From the NCBI GenBank assembly GCA_951799445.1, contig OX637297.1:5704001-5768000 (forward strand): a DNA stretch of 64,000 bases. The letters run 5' to 3'. How positions within the stretch are numbered: the stretch's first letter is position 1; each line of letters opens with the position of its first letter. Position numbers and translations under genes: made by a program. Origin of the DNA: Pseudisothecium myosuroides. Its lineage: Eukaryota; Streptophyta; Bryopsida; Hypnales; Lembophyllaceae. The notes under the pieces are model-generated. The model was not told where the DNA came from and did not search any database. It was given only the letters and a program-made list of their open reading frames with translations. This document shows positions 48,401-57,922 of the stretch, one piece after another.

Positions 48401-48744
48401 ATTTTTTAACTTCATGCCAAAGTGGCGATATAAAATGTTAGAGTGGTGCTCCAAATTTCAACATTAATCCCCATATTGGAAAGAAAATATCAAATTTGCA
48501 CATATTACATGTCTATAACTCTATATTCATCCACCACTTGGCAATTTCGTACAATAATTTTTTGTAGGTCGGAGTTTCCAGGTGAAAAAATCTCCAATCG
48601 GCCGAATACATTGAGCAAACTACTTAAAAAAAGGCTAACAAGTGCGCAAATTCCAGAAGGATCAATTTACCACCTCAAGCAATGACTCCCACTTTTAGTC
48701 TCGGGTTAGATAAGACCTCCAGCTTGTCGCCTGTCATTAAATAT

Positions 48745-49680
48745 TTAACCCCTAAAGGTCACAGACTATGTTTTCACCAAAACCACTCTAAAACTGCCAT
48801 TTCTAATATAAGTACCAAACTTTAGAAAAAAAACATTTTTGGACACATGTAACCGTAAGAGCTTATAGAACACTGGTTTGAGAAGATGTGGAACAAATTT
48901 TAGAATTTTCCGCCGTTGGAAAATATTAGCGTTTGAATTGACAAAACCCCTTTTTTGGTCCCTTCAAAAATCCGGGCAGTTGCATTTCACAAGGTCACAT
49001 TTGTATGAAAGAATGCCCAAAATGGCGGTCACTCTTTGGATTCATTCTTCTAGGCAAGTTGGCTACATGCTTGCAAAATTTGAGATCATTTGGAATTGCA
49101 CAACATATAGGAAAAAAATAGTAAGTAGAAAGAAGTAGAGAATGATTCAAAACACTAAATTGTTAAGAATTTATTTATGGAATTGAAAAATGCCAATCCC
49201 AACGGTTATAATGTTGTAATAAAAAATCTAAATCCTATTTTGTTAATTTTTTTCAAAAATATTGGAAATTGAGTGAAATAAAGGACTTCAAAGTTTATTT
49301 TAGAGTAGAGATTCCATAACTACCCTCAAACTAAGAATCCTCATAACTTTTGACTCATTAATCCAAATGGAATGATTTGAAGCTTTCTACGTACATATAA
49401 ATCTAAAGAATCAATTTCAAATTTTTATTTTAAAAAAAAATGATTTTTAAAGAATTTTTTGAGTTGCTCGGATTGCCCGCCATACACAAAAAATTATATA
49501 TCATACAATAACTTTTTAACCATGTAGTCAAAAGTTATGAAAATTGTTGGGCCTTAAAGCTACTCCTTGGGAACATCTTGTGTGAAAATTTCAAAGAAAA
49601 AAAATAAAAAATCCACTCGTAATGAGCTGCCCAAAATCACTATGTTGTCAAAAAACGGTGTTTGGACCTTTAGGGGTTAA
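48745..49680 (+). mobile_element. TTAA-type (piggyBac-like) MITE, 936 bp
   Basis: TTAA at 48745-48748 and 49677-49680; ends CCCCTAAAGGTCACAGAC and CCCCTAAAGGTCCAAACACC (inward). Sister of 44270-45210. It lies upstream of gene C, about 350 bp beyond the promoter array. Confidence 0.85.
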
Positions 49681-50480
49681 GGTGAAAGTGAGTTAGTCAC
49701 ATTTGTCGGGGCCTAGGTTTTTGAAGCTCTACGTTTTTTTTCCTTTCCTAAATTTTGAGGGGTGAAAGTCAATCACTCCCATTTTCAAGATTCCCCCATA
49801 AAATAATTCTACATTTTTATGTCAATAATGTTCGCTAAACCACTAGTATGTCAAATTTCCCGAGCTTATTAGTCTACATGTGAAATGATTACTAAAAGAA
49901 CTAAAATCCCATTCACTATTCCACCACCTTGATGATAAAACCTTATAATAAATCATAAACCCATAAGTGAAATTGTTGTTGTTCTTCATCCTTTGTGGGT
50001 TCTAACATTTCAAGTTCGAATTCCTAAGGTTAAGAATTATAAGAAGTGGGACCACGTATCAAAGTTTAGGTTCTTCATGAATTTTCTAAAATTCCTACAA
50101 ACTTAAAAGAGGCTTTTGGCATTTAGAAGAAAAGGCACCATTCCACAATACTTTGAAGTGAAAAGAACCGTAATCAAATTCTGGTTTGCAGTAGTTTATG
50201 TTTCTCCTAAAGTTGCCCTCACCGAGGAACGAATTGTGGGCACATTCTGTGGCACTTTCTGTAGTAGCGGTCGACAAGGACCCGCACTCGCCCTTGGTCC
50301 ACCAAGCCAGCCAGTAAGGTAACAGCTGCAGGATTCCCTAATCCGAGGGTGTGTGGGTGCTCCCTATTCCATAGTTCTGTAAAGGAATTTTGCATTAAAT
50401 GATCGCTGTGAATTCCTTGTGAAGGAATATTGTGTCAAAAATGAACTACAATTTAGTTACAATTTAGTTTAAAGTATAAA
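49681..50480. other. no recognisable gene
   Basis: Short frames at 50095-50322 on both strands have no domain. Contains CTTGTCGACCGC-type GC-richer words near 50265-50300 but no array. Confidence 0.35.
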
Positions 50481-50492
50481 GTCCTCCCAAAT

Positions 50493-50529
50493 CCTAAACC
50501 CTAAACCCTATACCCTAAACCTTAAAACC
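50493..50529. repeat. interstitial telomere-like CCCTAAA units
   Basis: CCTAAACCCTAAACCCTATA and CCCTAAACC: four to five units of the plant-type telomere heptamer, imperfect. Too short for a chromosome end; adjacent to a tandem repeat. Confidence 0.75.
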
Positions 50530-50543
50530 ATAACCTTTAAACA

Positions 50544-51200
50544 AGAAGTAGGAGGGCTTTGTTACAATTTTTTTAAAGATTTAACATAGAACCTCCTTTT
50601 TAATTCCACTTCCTCAAGCGTGCCTCGGTGTCTTGAATTTAATTGGGAGTGCAAAAATTGGGATGGAGAATTCCTAATGCCTATGGCCTCTTCGTTTTAT
50701 TTTTATTCTTGAAATGACCGTGGTAATTGGAATTTGTGGCACGTGATAAGTGTAGAGGATGAAACCCAAAAAAATGGGGAGGGAATTAAAAAAGAAGAAG
50801 TGGGAGGGCTTTGTTACAATTTTTTTAAAGATTTAACATAGAACCTCCTTTTTTATTCCACTTCCTCAAATGTGCCTCGTTGTCTTGATTTTAATTGGGA
50901 GTGCAAAAATTGGGATGGAGAATTCCTAATGCCCATGGCCTCTTCGTTTTATTTTTATTCTTGAAATGACCGTGGTAATTGGAATTTGTGGCACGTGATA
51001 AGTGTAGAGGATGAAACCCAAAAAAATGGGAAGGGACTTAAAAAAGAAGAAGTGGGAGGGCTTTGTTACAATTTTTTTAAAGATTTAACATAGAACCTCC
51101 TTTTTAATTCCACTTCCTCAAGCGTGCCTCAGTGTCTTGATTTTAATTGGGAGTGCAAAAACTAGGAGGGAGACTTCCTAATGCCCATGGCCTCCTTCTC
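50544..51200. repeat. 252-bp tandem repeat, ~2.6 copies
   Basis: Units start at AGAAGTRGGAGGGCTTTG near 50544, 50796 and 51048, i.e. a 252-bp period with few differences; the third copy stops near 51200. Each has GGCACGTGATAAGTG and poly-T/poly-A tracts. No long frame. High identity suggests a recent expansion within the giant element. Confidence 0.85.
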
Positions 51201-51289
51201 AAATAATTATTACAATTCATAGCAAGCAGGTTTTTGTTTATTTTAATTTGAAGTATGATGTGTACAAAAATTGGGTGCCTAAGGTAGGA

Positions 51290-51650
51290 GGCCGGAGCTG
51301 TGTTAAGGCGTTTTTAACCGCTGCTATAAATAGTTGCAATACGGACATGGAGTGGTTCTAAAATTGACCTCTATAGTCCTTGAAAGAATTGAAGGAAAAA
51401 AGTATTATTAATTGAAAGAGCCAATCATTCTCTTTGCTTTCTCCATCATTCTTTAGAATTGCAAGTGAAGAGTTCATGGAAAACTTGGGGTCTTAAATGC
51501 TTGGAAAAATACAAAAGCACTTGTGTTACATTCGTCATGTATTTTTCTTTGTCTGAAACATTAGTTAAAAATATTTTCATCCAAGGAAATACGTGAAAAA
51601 GGAGGACTAGCCCTTCCTACCTTAATGCATTTATGGATTGTTGACGAACC
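51290..51650 (+). repeat. upstream segment of gene D shared with gene B
   Basis: Matches the reverse strand of 42371-42860. Contains its own TATAAATAG at about 51324, roughly 900 bp before the ATG, so a second, distal promoter is possible. Confidence 0.6.
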
Positions 51651-51717
51651 AACGCCAACTGCCCTCTGATGTAGATGCTGGTGTTAGAGTGCCTGTGATT
51701 TTCAAGTAAACAGACTC

Positions 51718-52130
51718 TGACCCGCAGTTGCCCCAGACCCGCGGTCTCCGTTGCCCGCGTTGGACGTCACCCGACTTGCACGCGCCCTCGGACCCGCCGT
51801 CGCCCCAGACCCGCGGTCTCCGTTGCCCGCGTTGGACACACCCGACTTGTACGCACCCTCAGACCCACGGTCGCCCAAGACCTATGCACGCGCCCTTTGG
51901 CGACCTCGGGTTGTTGCTGATTGGAGGTCGTTGCCCCGACGTGCACGCGCCCCGAGAACCTCAAGTTAGTGTCAGACCCGCGGTCTCCATCACCCGCACT
52001 CGCCCCAGGGCGACCTCGGGTACTTAAGAATTGACTGGCCCTCATTCTGCATACTTTCTGCGCTGTGCAACGTCTTCCAACCGCCTTGAAGCGTCTGGAT
52101 GCGTGCCCGTGTGTGGGAGGTTGGGGTCGG
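51718..52130 (+). promoter_or_regulatory. gene D promoter array, TATA-like box and leader
   Basis: Motifs GACCCGCGGTCTCCG (three copies), ACCCGCCGTCGCCCC and GCACGCGCCC (51718-52020) are followed by GGGTACTTAAG (TACTTAAG 52021-52028). The leader has TGCGCTGTGCAACGTCTTCC, GCCTTGAAGCGTCTGGATG and GTGCCCGTG, related to genes B and C. ATG is at 52234. Confidence 0.7.
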
Positions 52131-52233
52131 AACTCTTGCAATTTTTTTTCGTGGGCTTACACTCTACTGTTTTATTGTACTTTGGATACAACTCTATTCT
52201 AATTGACTACGTGCATAACCAAAAACATTCACA

Positions 52234-53775
52234 ATGGATCCGAGCTTGAAGAAGAAAAAACCAAAAGGAGATCGCCACCATAGGCGTCGTTTCATCCTTA
52301 TAGACCCAACGGTGGTGGCATTCCAAGGTTGGCGTAGCATCCAAGCAGATTGGACCTTGACAACTTGCAAGGCATTTGTGGGATGGTGCCATATCGACGA
52401 GTTGTTCCCTTACCATCGGCACAGGCGCCATTTGAACCAGAACTATGCAAACCTACATTATTGCAGAGATGACGCATTCGTGCAACAATGTATTGAGGTA
52501 TATAGATTTTTATACGGAACACAAAAAATTCCGCGAAGCGAAGTTGGGTTGAACATATGCCAAATGGTGTACGCAGAACTATAGTTGAATTGGACGGTGG
52601 ATTGGAGTACCATAAAGGCATCGAAGAAAATCTCCATTCCAACAACCAAAGACATCCCAAGGGCGGGCCCTTCTATTAATCCACGGCAGGGGCTAGGGCC
52701 AAAGAAGAATATCAAAGACCTAGTGGCTGATGTAAACTATCAGTGGTCAAATTCATCTAACGCAGACAGCTCGGATGATGAGGTTGGTCCCGACCCCGTG
52801 GACAGGATGGAAGACCCACCAGTGGAAGGAAATTTATCACTAGTAGTACCGAAAGAAGGGGCCATGGGAGGTGCCCTAGCGGTTTACGTGGAACCACTCG
52901 TAGCAGTTGAACGAGTGCAAGGCACTCAAGCAAGTTTGGACGAAGTACCTCGGGATGTGCATGCACAGATGCATGAAAATGTGGAGGATAGATTTGAGGG
53001 TGAGATTATAACGCAATAAAGGATTGTGCCTTCCTTGCTACAAGAACGTGATGTTGTACTTCCGGAAAACAATATTCGGCGAACAAAAAAGTCTTATAAA
53101 GAGGTGCTGAAGAAGCTTCTAAAAGACTTAGATGAAGAACAACAAGAGTGTGAGATATTGCAAGACCGGATGGCGGAGGATGTTGAGGTCGACGATGTCC
53201 ACGCTCTTGAAGCACTAATTCAAAGCGGGCAAATTCATTTGTCGGTCCAGCAAAAGGAGATGGAAGAGTTGGAAGAATTTTACCTTAAATTCAAGAAGGG
53301 GCAAGATGGAGGGTCAAGCTCAAATGCCAACCCACTAGTGGAGGAACGTCTTCACAAAATTATGGACGACTGCAGAATGGAAGAGGATCGAGGAATCGAA
53401 GAAAGGAAAAGTGTGGAGGAGGCACAATTAAGGTTGAATCACCTCAAAGAAATGAAGGATCATGCAACCATTGACTGGGCTTTGCATTTGAATGCGGTGT
53501 ATGGGGATGTGCAACATCAAATATCTGCATTAGAGGTAGCTGACTTGAAAAAGAAGTTAGCTTCTTTGAAGAGATTGGAAGCAAAGTATGAGGAAAGCAT
53601 ATCACAAGAGAAGCAAAAGATCACTATACGGAAATTACACAAGAAAGTATGGCTCCAGAATAAACTGTGGACCTATGGCCCCTACCATGAGAATATAGCG
53701 GAGGAGGAGAAAGTGGTTGAAGCCGAGTTAGCAAAGAAGAAAAGAGAAGAAGAGGGCCATATGGATGTTGCATGA
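52234..53775 (+). pseudogene. gene D: WCHID-domain coiled-coil protein, 513 codons with two in-frame stops
   Basis: ATG 52234 opens a frame to 53775 that is interrupted only by TAG 52582 and TAA 53017. A basic N-terminus (KKKKPKGDRHHRRRF) precedes the novel domain (AFQGW...DWTLTTC...GWCHIDELFPYH...QNYANLHYC...MVYAEL...VDWSTIK). An acidic middle follows. Downstream of the second stop, residues ~265-510 are almost entirely coiled coil (KSYKEVLKKLLKDLDEEQQE, LEVADLKKKLASLKRLEAKY). Layout is the same as gene B, in opposite orientation, with a duplicated upstream region. No RING. Probably a duplicate of the B cassette that decayed by point changes. Function unknown. Confidence 0.65.
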
Positions 53776-55111
53776 TTTCAGGGACTACAATTTTTTGTAG
53801 AGGTGTATATGTGGTTCTCTGTACATATGTGTATGAAAAGTTTTTTTCTATATTTTAAACTTTCCAATGCAATTATTGTGAATTCTATGTTGCTTGTATA
53901 TGAATGAAAATCTAAATTCTTATAAATGCCATCCTTGGATTCATTGCCATGTTTGGAAGTTGTGATGATTTGCAAATTCTATTGACTTGAGAATTAAGAG
54001 TTTTGGAGCCATTTTTTGTAGGATGGACGGTACTCACCATAATGTGGATAGAAGCTTTGTTTATGTCATTCCTATGAGTATTGCATAAATTAGCAGTGTT
54101 TTTCTAATTATTTTGTTCACGGGAAGGTCACTTAGTGCGTATATTAGAAACTATGTGAGATCTAATATAGAGTACTATTTATTCCTTGTATCTAAAATTT
54201 TAAAAATCATTATATCTAATATAGAGTGTGTAAAATTACATGTACGGTATTATAACTATTATAGGATTATGTTTACTATCATGTATTATATTTGATGTAG
54301 TTCAAATATAGGGGGGCAATAATAAGTGTAAAAAATAATTTTGTAAAGTGGGTATTTGATGTCCTTAAAGAAGAGATGTATGAAAAATGACACATTATTT
54401 GTCTCAAATTATCCATGAACCTTGTTAGAGGGACTGTAGTTGTTTGAAGAATTATCTATAAAGTTTTTTGAAGTCACTTAGAATTTAAATTTTGCTTTAT
54501 TATACTCTTATTTGTTCACTCCAATTTGTAGATGATTAGCAGTAAGTTGTTTGACACAATTAGAGTCCATTGTTTATTATAGTGTACGAATGTATTTGTT
54601 TGGCCGTAGTACATTTTTCCAAACATATTGTACTAGTCGTTTAAGTACCATAAAAAAATAGTTTGAAAGAGAAGGGACATAGGAGAAAGAAGAAAGGATA
54701 AAAAAAAATAATAGAACCAAAAATCATACAACACCTAATAAATTTAAATCTTAAATCTAATATAGGGGCCAAAATATTGGACTCAAAAGTGTATTATAAA
54801 TAATATAGGGTGCTATAATAAATGGCAATTTATAATTAATTTTAATAATAGGGTATATTAAATTATAAAATATTAGAAAATTAGCCCCCCATAAAATATC
54901 CCCCGATCTCACGTATATACTAAACTTCTAAACTAGTGACCTTCCAGAGATTGTGTTCAGAGAGGCGATAGAAATGAAGTCAATGAAGAAATAAATCATA
55001 ATTTGTTTGGAATTGTGTAGAGTAATACGTCTTTTTCAAAGTAGTTGAATTCTGCAGGCATTAAAGGTAGAAGAAATATGTAAAGTAGCCAGGTACGTTC
55101 AATTTTTAGAA
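53776..55111. other. no gene; AT-rich downstream region of gene D
   Basis: Likely 3' UTR to about 53950, then AT-rich DNA with short repeated words (TCTAATATAGAGT at 54170 and 54218, related AATATAGGG forms near 54780-54850). No terminal repeats defined. AGGTCACTTAGTGCGTATAT (54125) and TATATACTAAACTTCTAAAC (54914), followed by AGTGACCTTCC, are partly inverted and could be the ends of a ~840-bp AT-rich MITE. Confidence 0.4.
54124..54950. mobile_element. possible AT-rich MITE with GGAAGGTCACT ends
   Basis: GGGAAGGTCACTTAGTGCGTA at the left, followed by GAGATCTAATATAG, faces CCCCCGATCTCACGTATATA and then CTAGTGACCTTCC at the right, i.e. an inverted pair GGAAGGTCACTAG/TTAGT about 830 bp apart. 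The interior is AT-rich and full of TAATATAG words. No target duplication was defined. Confidence 0.45.
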
Positions 55112-55870
55112 TTGACCCCTAAAAGTCCAAACAACATTTTGTGGCAATATAGCAATCTTGAGGGGCTCCCTAATAATGAAATTATCATATTTCTTTGAAA
55201 TTTTGCCTCAACATGCGCCCAAGGAAGAGCTTAAATGCACAACAATTTTTAAAACTTTTGACTATATGAATAAGAAGGTGTTCTCATGATATATAACTTT
55301 CATTGGTTAGTGGGCAACTCAAAGACTGAAAGAGTTATTTTTTTTTCTCCCTAAGAAATAAAAATTGAAATTGGTTTCCTCGATTTCTAGATACATGGAA
55401 AGTTTAGGATCATACCATTTTGATTAATGAGATGAAATTTAAATTTTCTAGGTAGTCATCGACTTTCTATTAAAAAATAAACTTTGAAGTCCTTTATTTG
55501 GCTTGATTTCAATATTTTGGAAGAAAAATGAAACCATTAGGTGTAGATTGTTTATTACAAGTTTACAACATTATAACCATCGGAATTGTCATTTTCCAAT
55601 ATCAAAACTGAATTTAGAAAAGTTCAGTGTTTTGAATCATAAGCTATTTCTTCCTCTTTATTATTTTATTCCTACATGTTGTACAATTCCAAAGATCTAA
55701 TTTTTTTTTCAAGAATGTAGCCAACTTGCTTTGAAAAATGAATCCATACCTAAACCACTTTTTTTCATATAAATGTGAGCTTATAAATTGCAGCTGCCTG
55801 CTTTTTCGAAAGGCCATGAAGAGGGGTTCTATGAATTCACCCGCTATTATCTTGCAAGGTACAGTATTGG
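55112..55870 (-). mobile_element. truncated TTAA-type MITE, reversed
   Basis: Starts TTGACCCCTAAAAGTCCAAA and, read on the minus strand, follows the right-hand three quarters of the 44270/48745 family (including AGCCAACTTGC, TGTTGTACAATTCC). Homology fades at about 55870, where the foldback region begins. Confidence 0.6.
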
Positions 55871-55879
55871 ATTGTAATC

Positions 55880-56720
55880 TTACAACCGGCCAATTTGAAC
55901 CATTCACATTTTTCTGGGCAATGTGCAATATAAATTTTTTTTTGGCTTGCATAATTTTCACTCCATTATTATCCAATCCCAATGAAGCATACAAAATTTC
56001 AGTTTCAGAATTGCAAAATTGGATTTTTGGTAAGTTTTTGAAGTCAATTTTTGTAATTTAACATAATGTTTTATTGAAAACAATTGATGGTGACTTCTCT
56101 TAATTTGATTGCATGGATACATAGGGAACATCCGTACGCACATCTTTCATATTAAAAAACACCCCCTTAAGTAACAAAAATATAATCTATTAAGAATTCA
56201 ATATGAAGTGTCATATGTCCTAACTTTGTGAAATAGATATCTTTGTATTTTAACTAGATTTTGGCAAGTAATTATACCATCATGTTGAAATGTACAAAAT
56301 TAGTTATAGTGTGAGAGTGAAATGCCAAAATGTAGTTAAAATATAGAGATATCCATTTCTTCAAAGTATGGTCATACAACACTTTTCTTTGAACTCTTCG
56401 TTGATTTTGATTTTATTACGTAAAGGGGTGTTTTTTAATATGAAAAGTGAGCGTATGGATATTCCCTACGTATCCATGCAATTAAATTAAGAGAAGTCAC
56501 CATCAATTGTTTTCAATAAAATATAATGTTAAAGTACAAAAATTGACTTCAAAAACTCACCCAAAATCCAATTTTGCATTTTTGACACTGAAATTTCGTA
56601 TGCTTCATTGGGATTGGGTAATAATTGAGTAAAAATTATGCAAGCTTAAAAAAAGCCTATTTCATTCTATATTATGTACAAATCTTTGAATGGATAAAAA
56701 ATGCAGTTTGTAAGCTTTCA
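55880..56720. repeat. long foldback (inverted repeat) centred near 56297
   Basis: The two arms (55935-56290 and 56305-56658, possibly extending to 55880 and 56720) are imperfect reverse complements. Examples: CTTGCATAATTTT and AAAATTATGCAAG; CAATCCCAATGAAGCATAC and GTATGCTTCATTGGGATTG; ATGGTGACTTCTCTTAATTT and AAATTAAGAGAAGTCACCAT. There is almost no spacer. A transcript would form a ~350-bp hairpin. Confidence 0.8.
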
Positions 56721-57369
56721 GTACCCAAGAGTATACATTAAAAAATCTGAACCCGTGTCCATATTTGAACCCGTAAATGCCAAAGGCCTTTTTTGAGCCT
56801 CTAGGAATTTCCTCTAAATTGAAGAAAAGGTCAACATTTTGATAAATTGTATCATTTTTTTAAAAATTGTAACTGTACAAATTCAAACTAGACATGTTAG
56901 AGATCACATAGGAAAAGAAAACACAACAATATCACTTATGAATAGAAAGATTAAAATGTTTGAATATGAGGGTGGTAAAACTAAGAAATTATTTCAATCC
57001 TCTTTTCACATATCAAATCTAAAAAGTTGATCACCAAAAAAATATGAGGTCAAAGGGCCTAACATGCATAACCCCAATCAATTTATGGCTTCTGAAAATG
57101 TACTCTACCATTTTTTAAATGAACTTCTAGTGTGATTTTTTCTTCAAGATCTAGTGTATTTGAAGCTCATTTTCAAGAGCTCTCAACACAATGGAAAGTC
57201 AAGAATACACTGGGTACCCTTGCACAAAATCTTGAATAGAAAAATCATAATCAATCATTTTCAAAATCGGATTTTTGATACTAAAACTAGACTTCAGAAA
57301 GAATTTAACAAAAATATAAACTATTAAAAATAGCAACTTGGTTAGATTTTATTTAACTTCAAAGTATTG

Positions 57370-57409
57370 TCGACACCAAAATTTGGTGCCTCGAGCATTT
57401 AGGGGTTAA
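57370..57409. mobile_element. right end of a TTAA-type element
   Basis: ...GCATTTAGGGG-TTAA at 57396-57409. The partner end was not located with confidence; the reversed end at 55112 (TTGA) could be its partner in a 2.3-kb composite that includes the foldback. An A-rich tract (57430-57475) follows. Confidence 0.45.
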
Positions 57410-57477
57410 GGGGAAGGGGGCGGAAACAGGAAAAAAATAAAAAAAAATAAAAAAATAAAAATAAAAAATAAAAATGA

Positions 57478-57694
57478 AGGACCCGCGGTTGCCCTCTTCG
57501 TACCCGAGGTCGCCCTTGTTGGACCGCCGGTCCCTTTCCCTGACCCGAAGTCGCCCCCTTCCTGACCCGAAGTCACCCTATTCGACGCGCTCCCGAGTGC
57601 GGCCAGTGTAAGACTGTTGGTGTTTTGAGGTCGCTTGTAGTGACCCGCAGTCGCTGATTGGGCAACCTCTGGTGCAAGTAAGAGTAACTATAAA
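57478..57694 (+). promoter_or_regulatory. gene E promoter array and TATA box
   Basis: Motifs GACCCGCGGTTGCCC, TACCCGAGGTCGCCC, GACCCGAAGTCGCCCC, GACCCGAAGTCACCC and GACCCGCAGTCGC (57480-57652), in gene orientation, then TATAAA at 57689-57694. About 230 bp of leader to ATG 57923. Confidence 0.7.
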
Positions 57695-57922
57695 GCCTAG
57701 AGGGCCACCATTTCCTTCCCACCGTGCTCCGTTGACGAACTCATGACTTGAAACTTCTAAAGAGGCTTCCTACGGACTTCAGATCTTCGGAGGGCAACAA
57801 CCTTGCTTTGAGGGGTTTGAAAGATCCCTTGAAGTGGGTGGCTTTGTCATTACTTTTTTCGATACTACACGTTGCTGGATTATATTTTTTTTGAGTGAAA
57901 GACCTTGTGGACAATCACCAAT

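Noticed and set aside
50493..50529. True telomere
   Set aside because: Only four to five imperfect units embedded in unique sequence.
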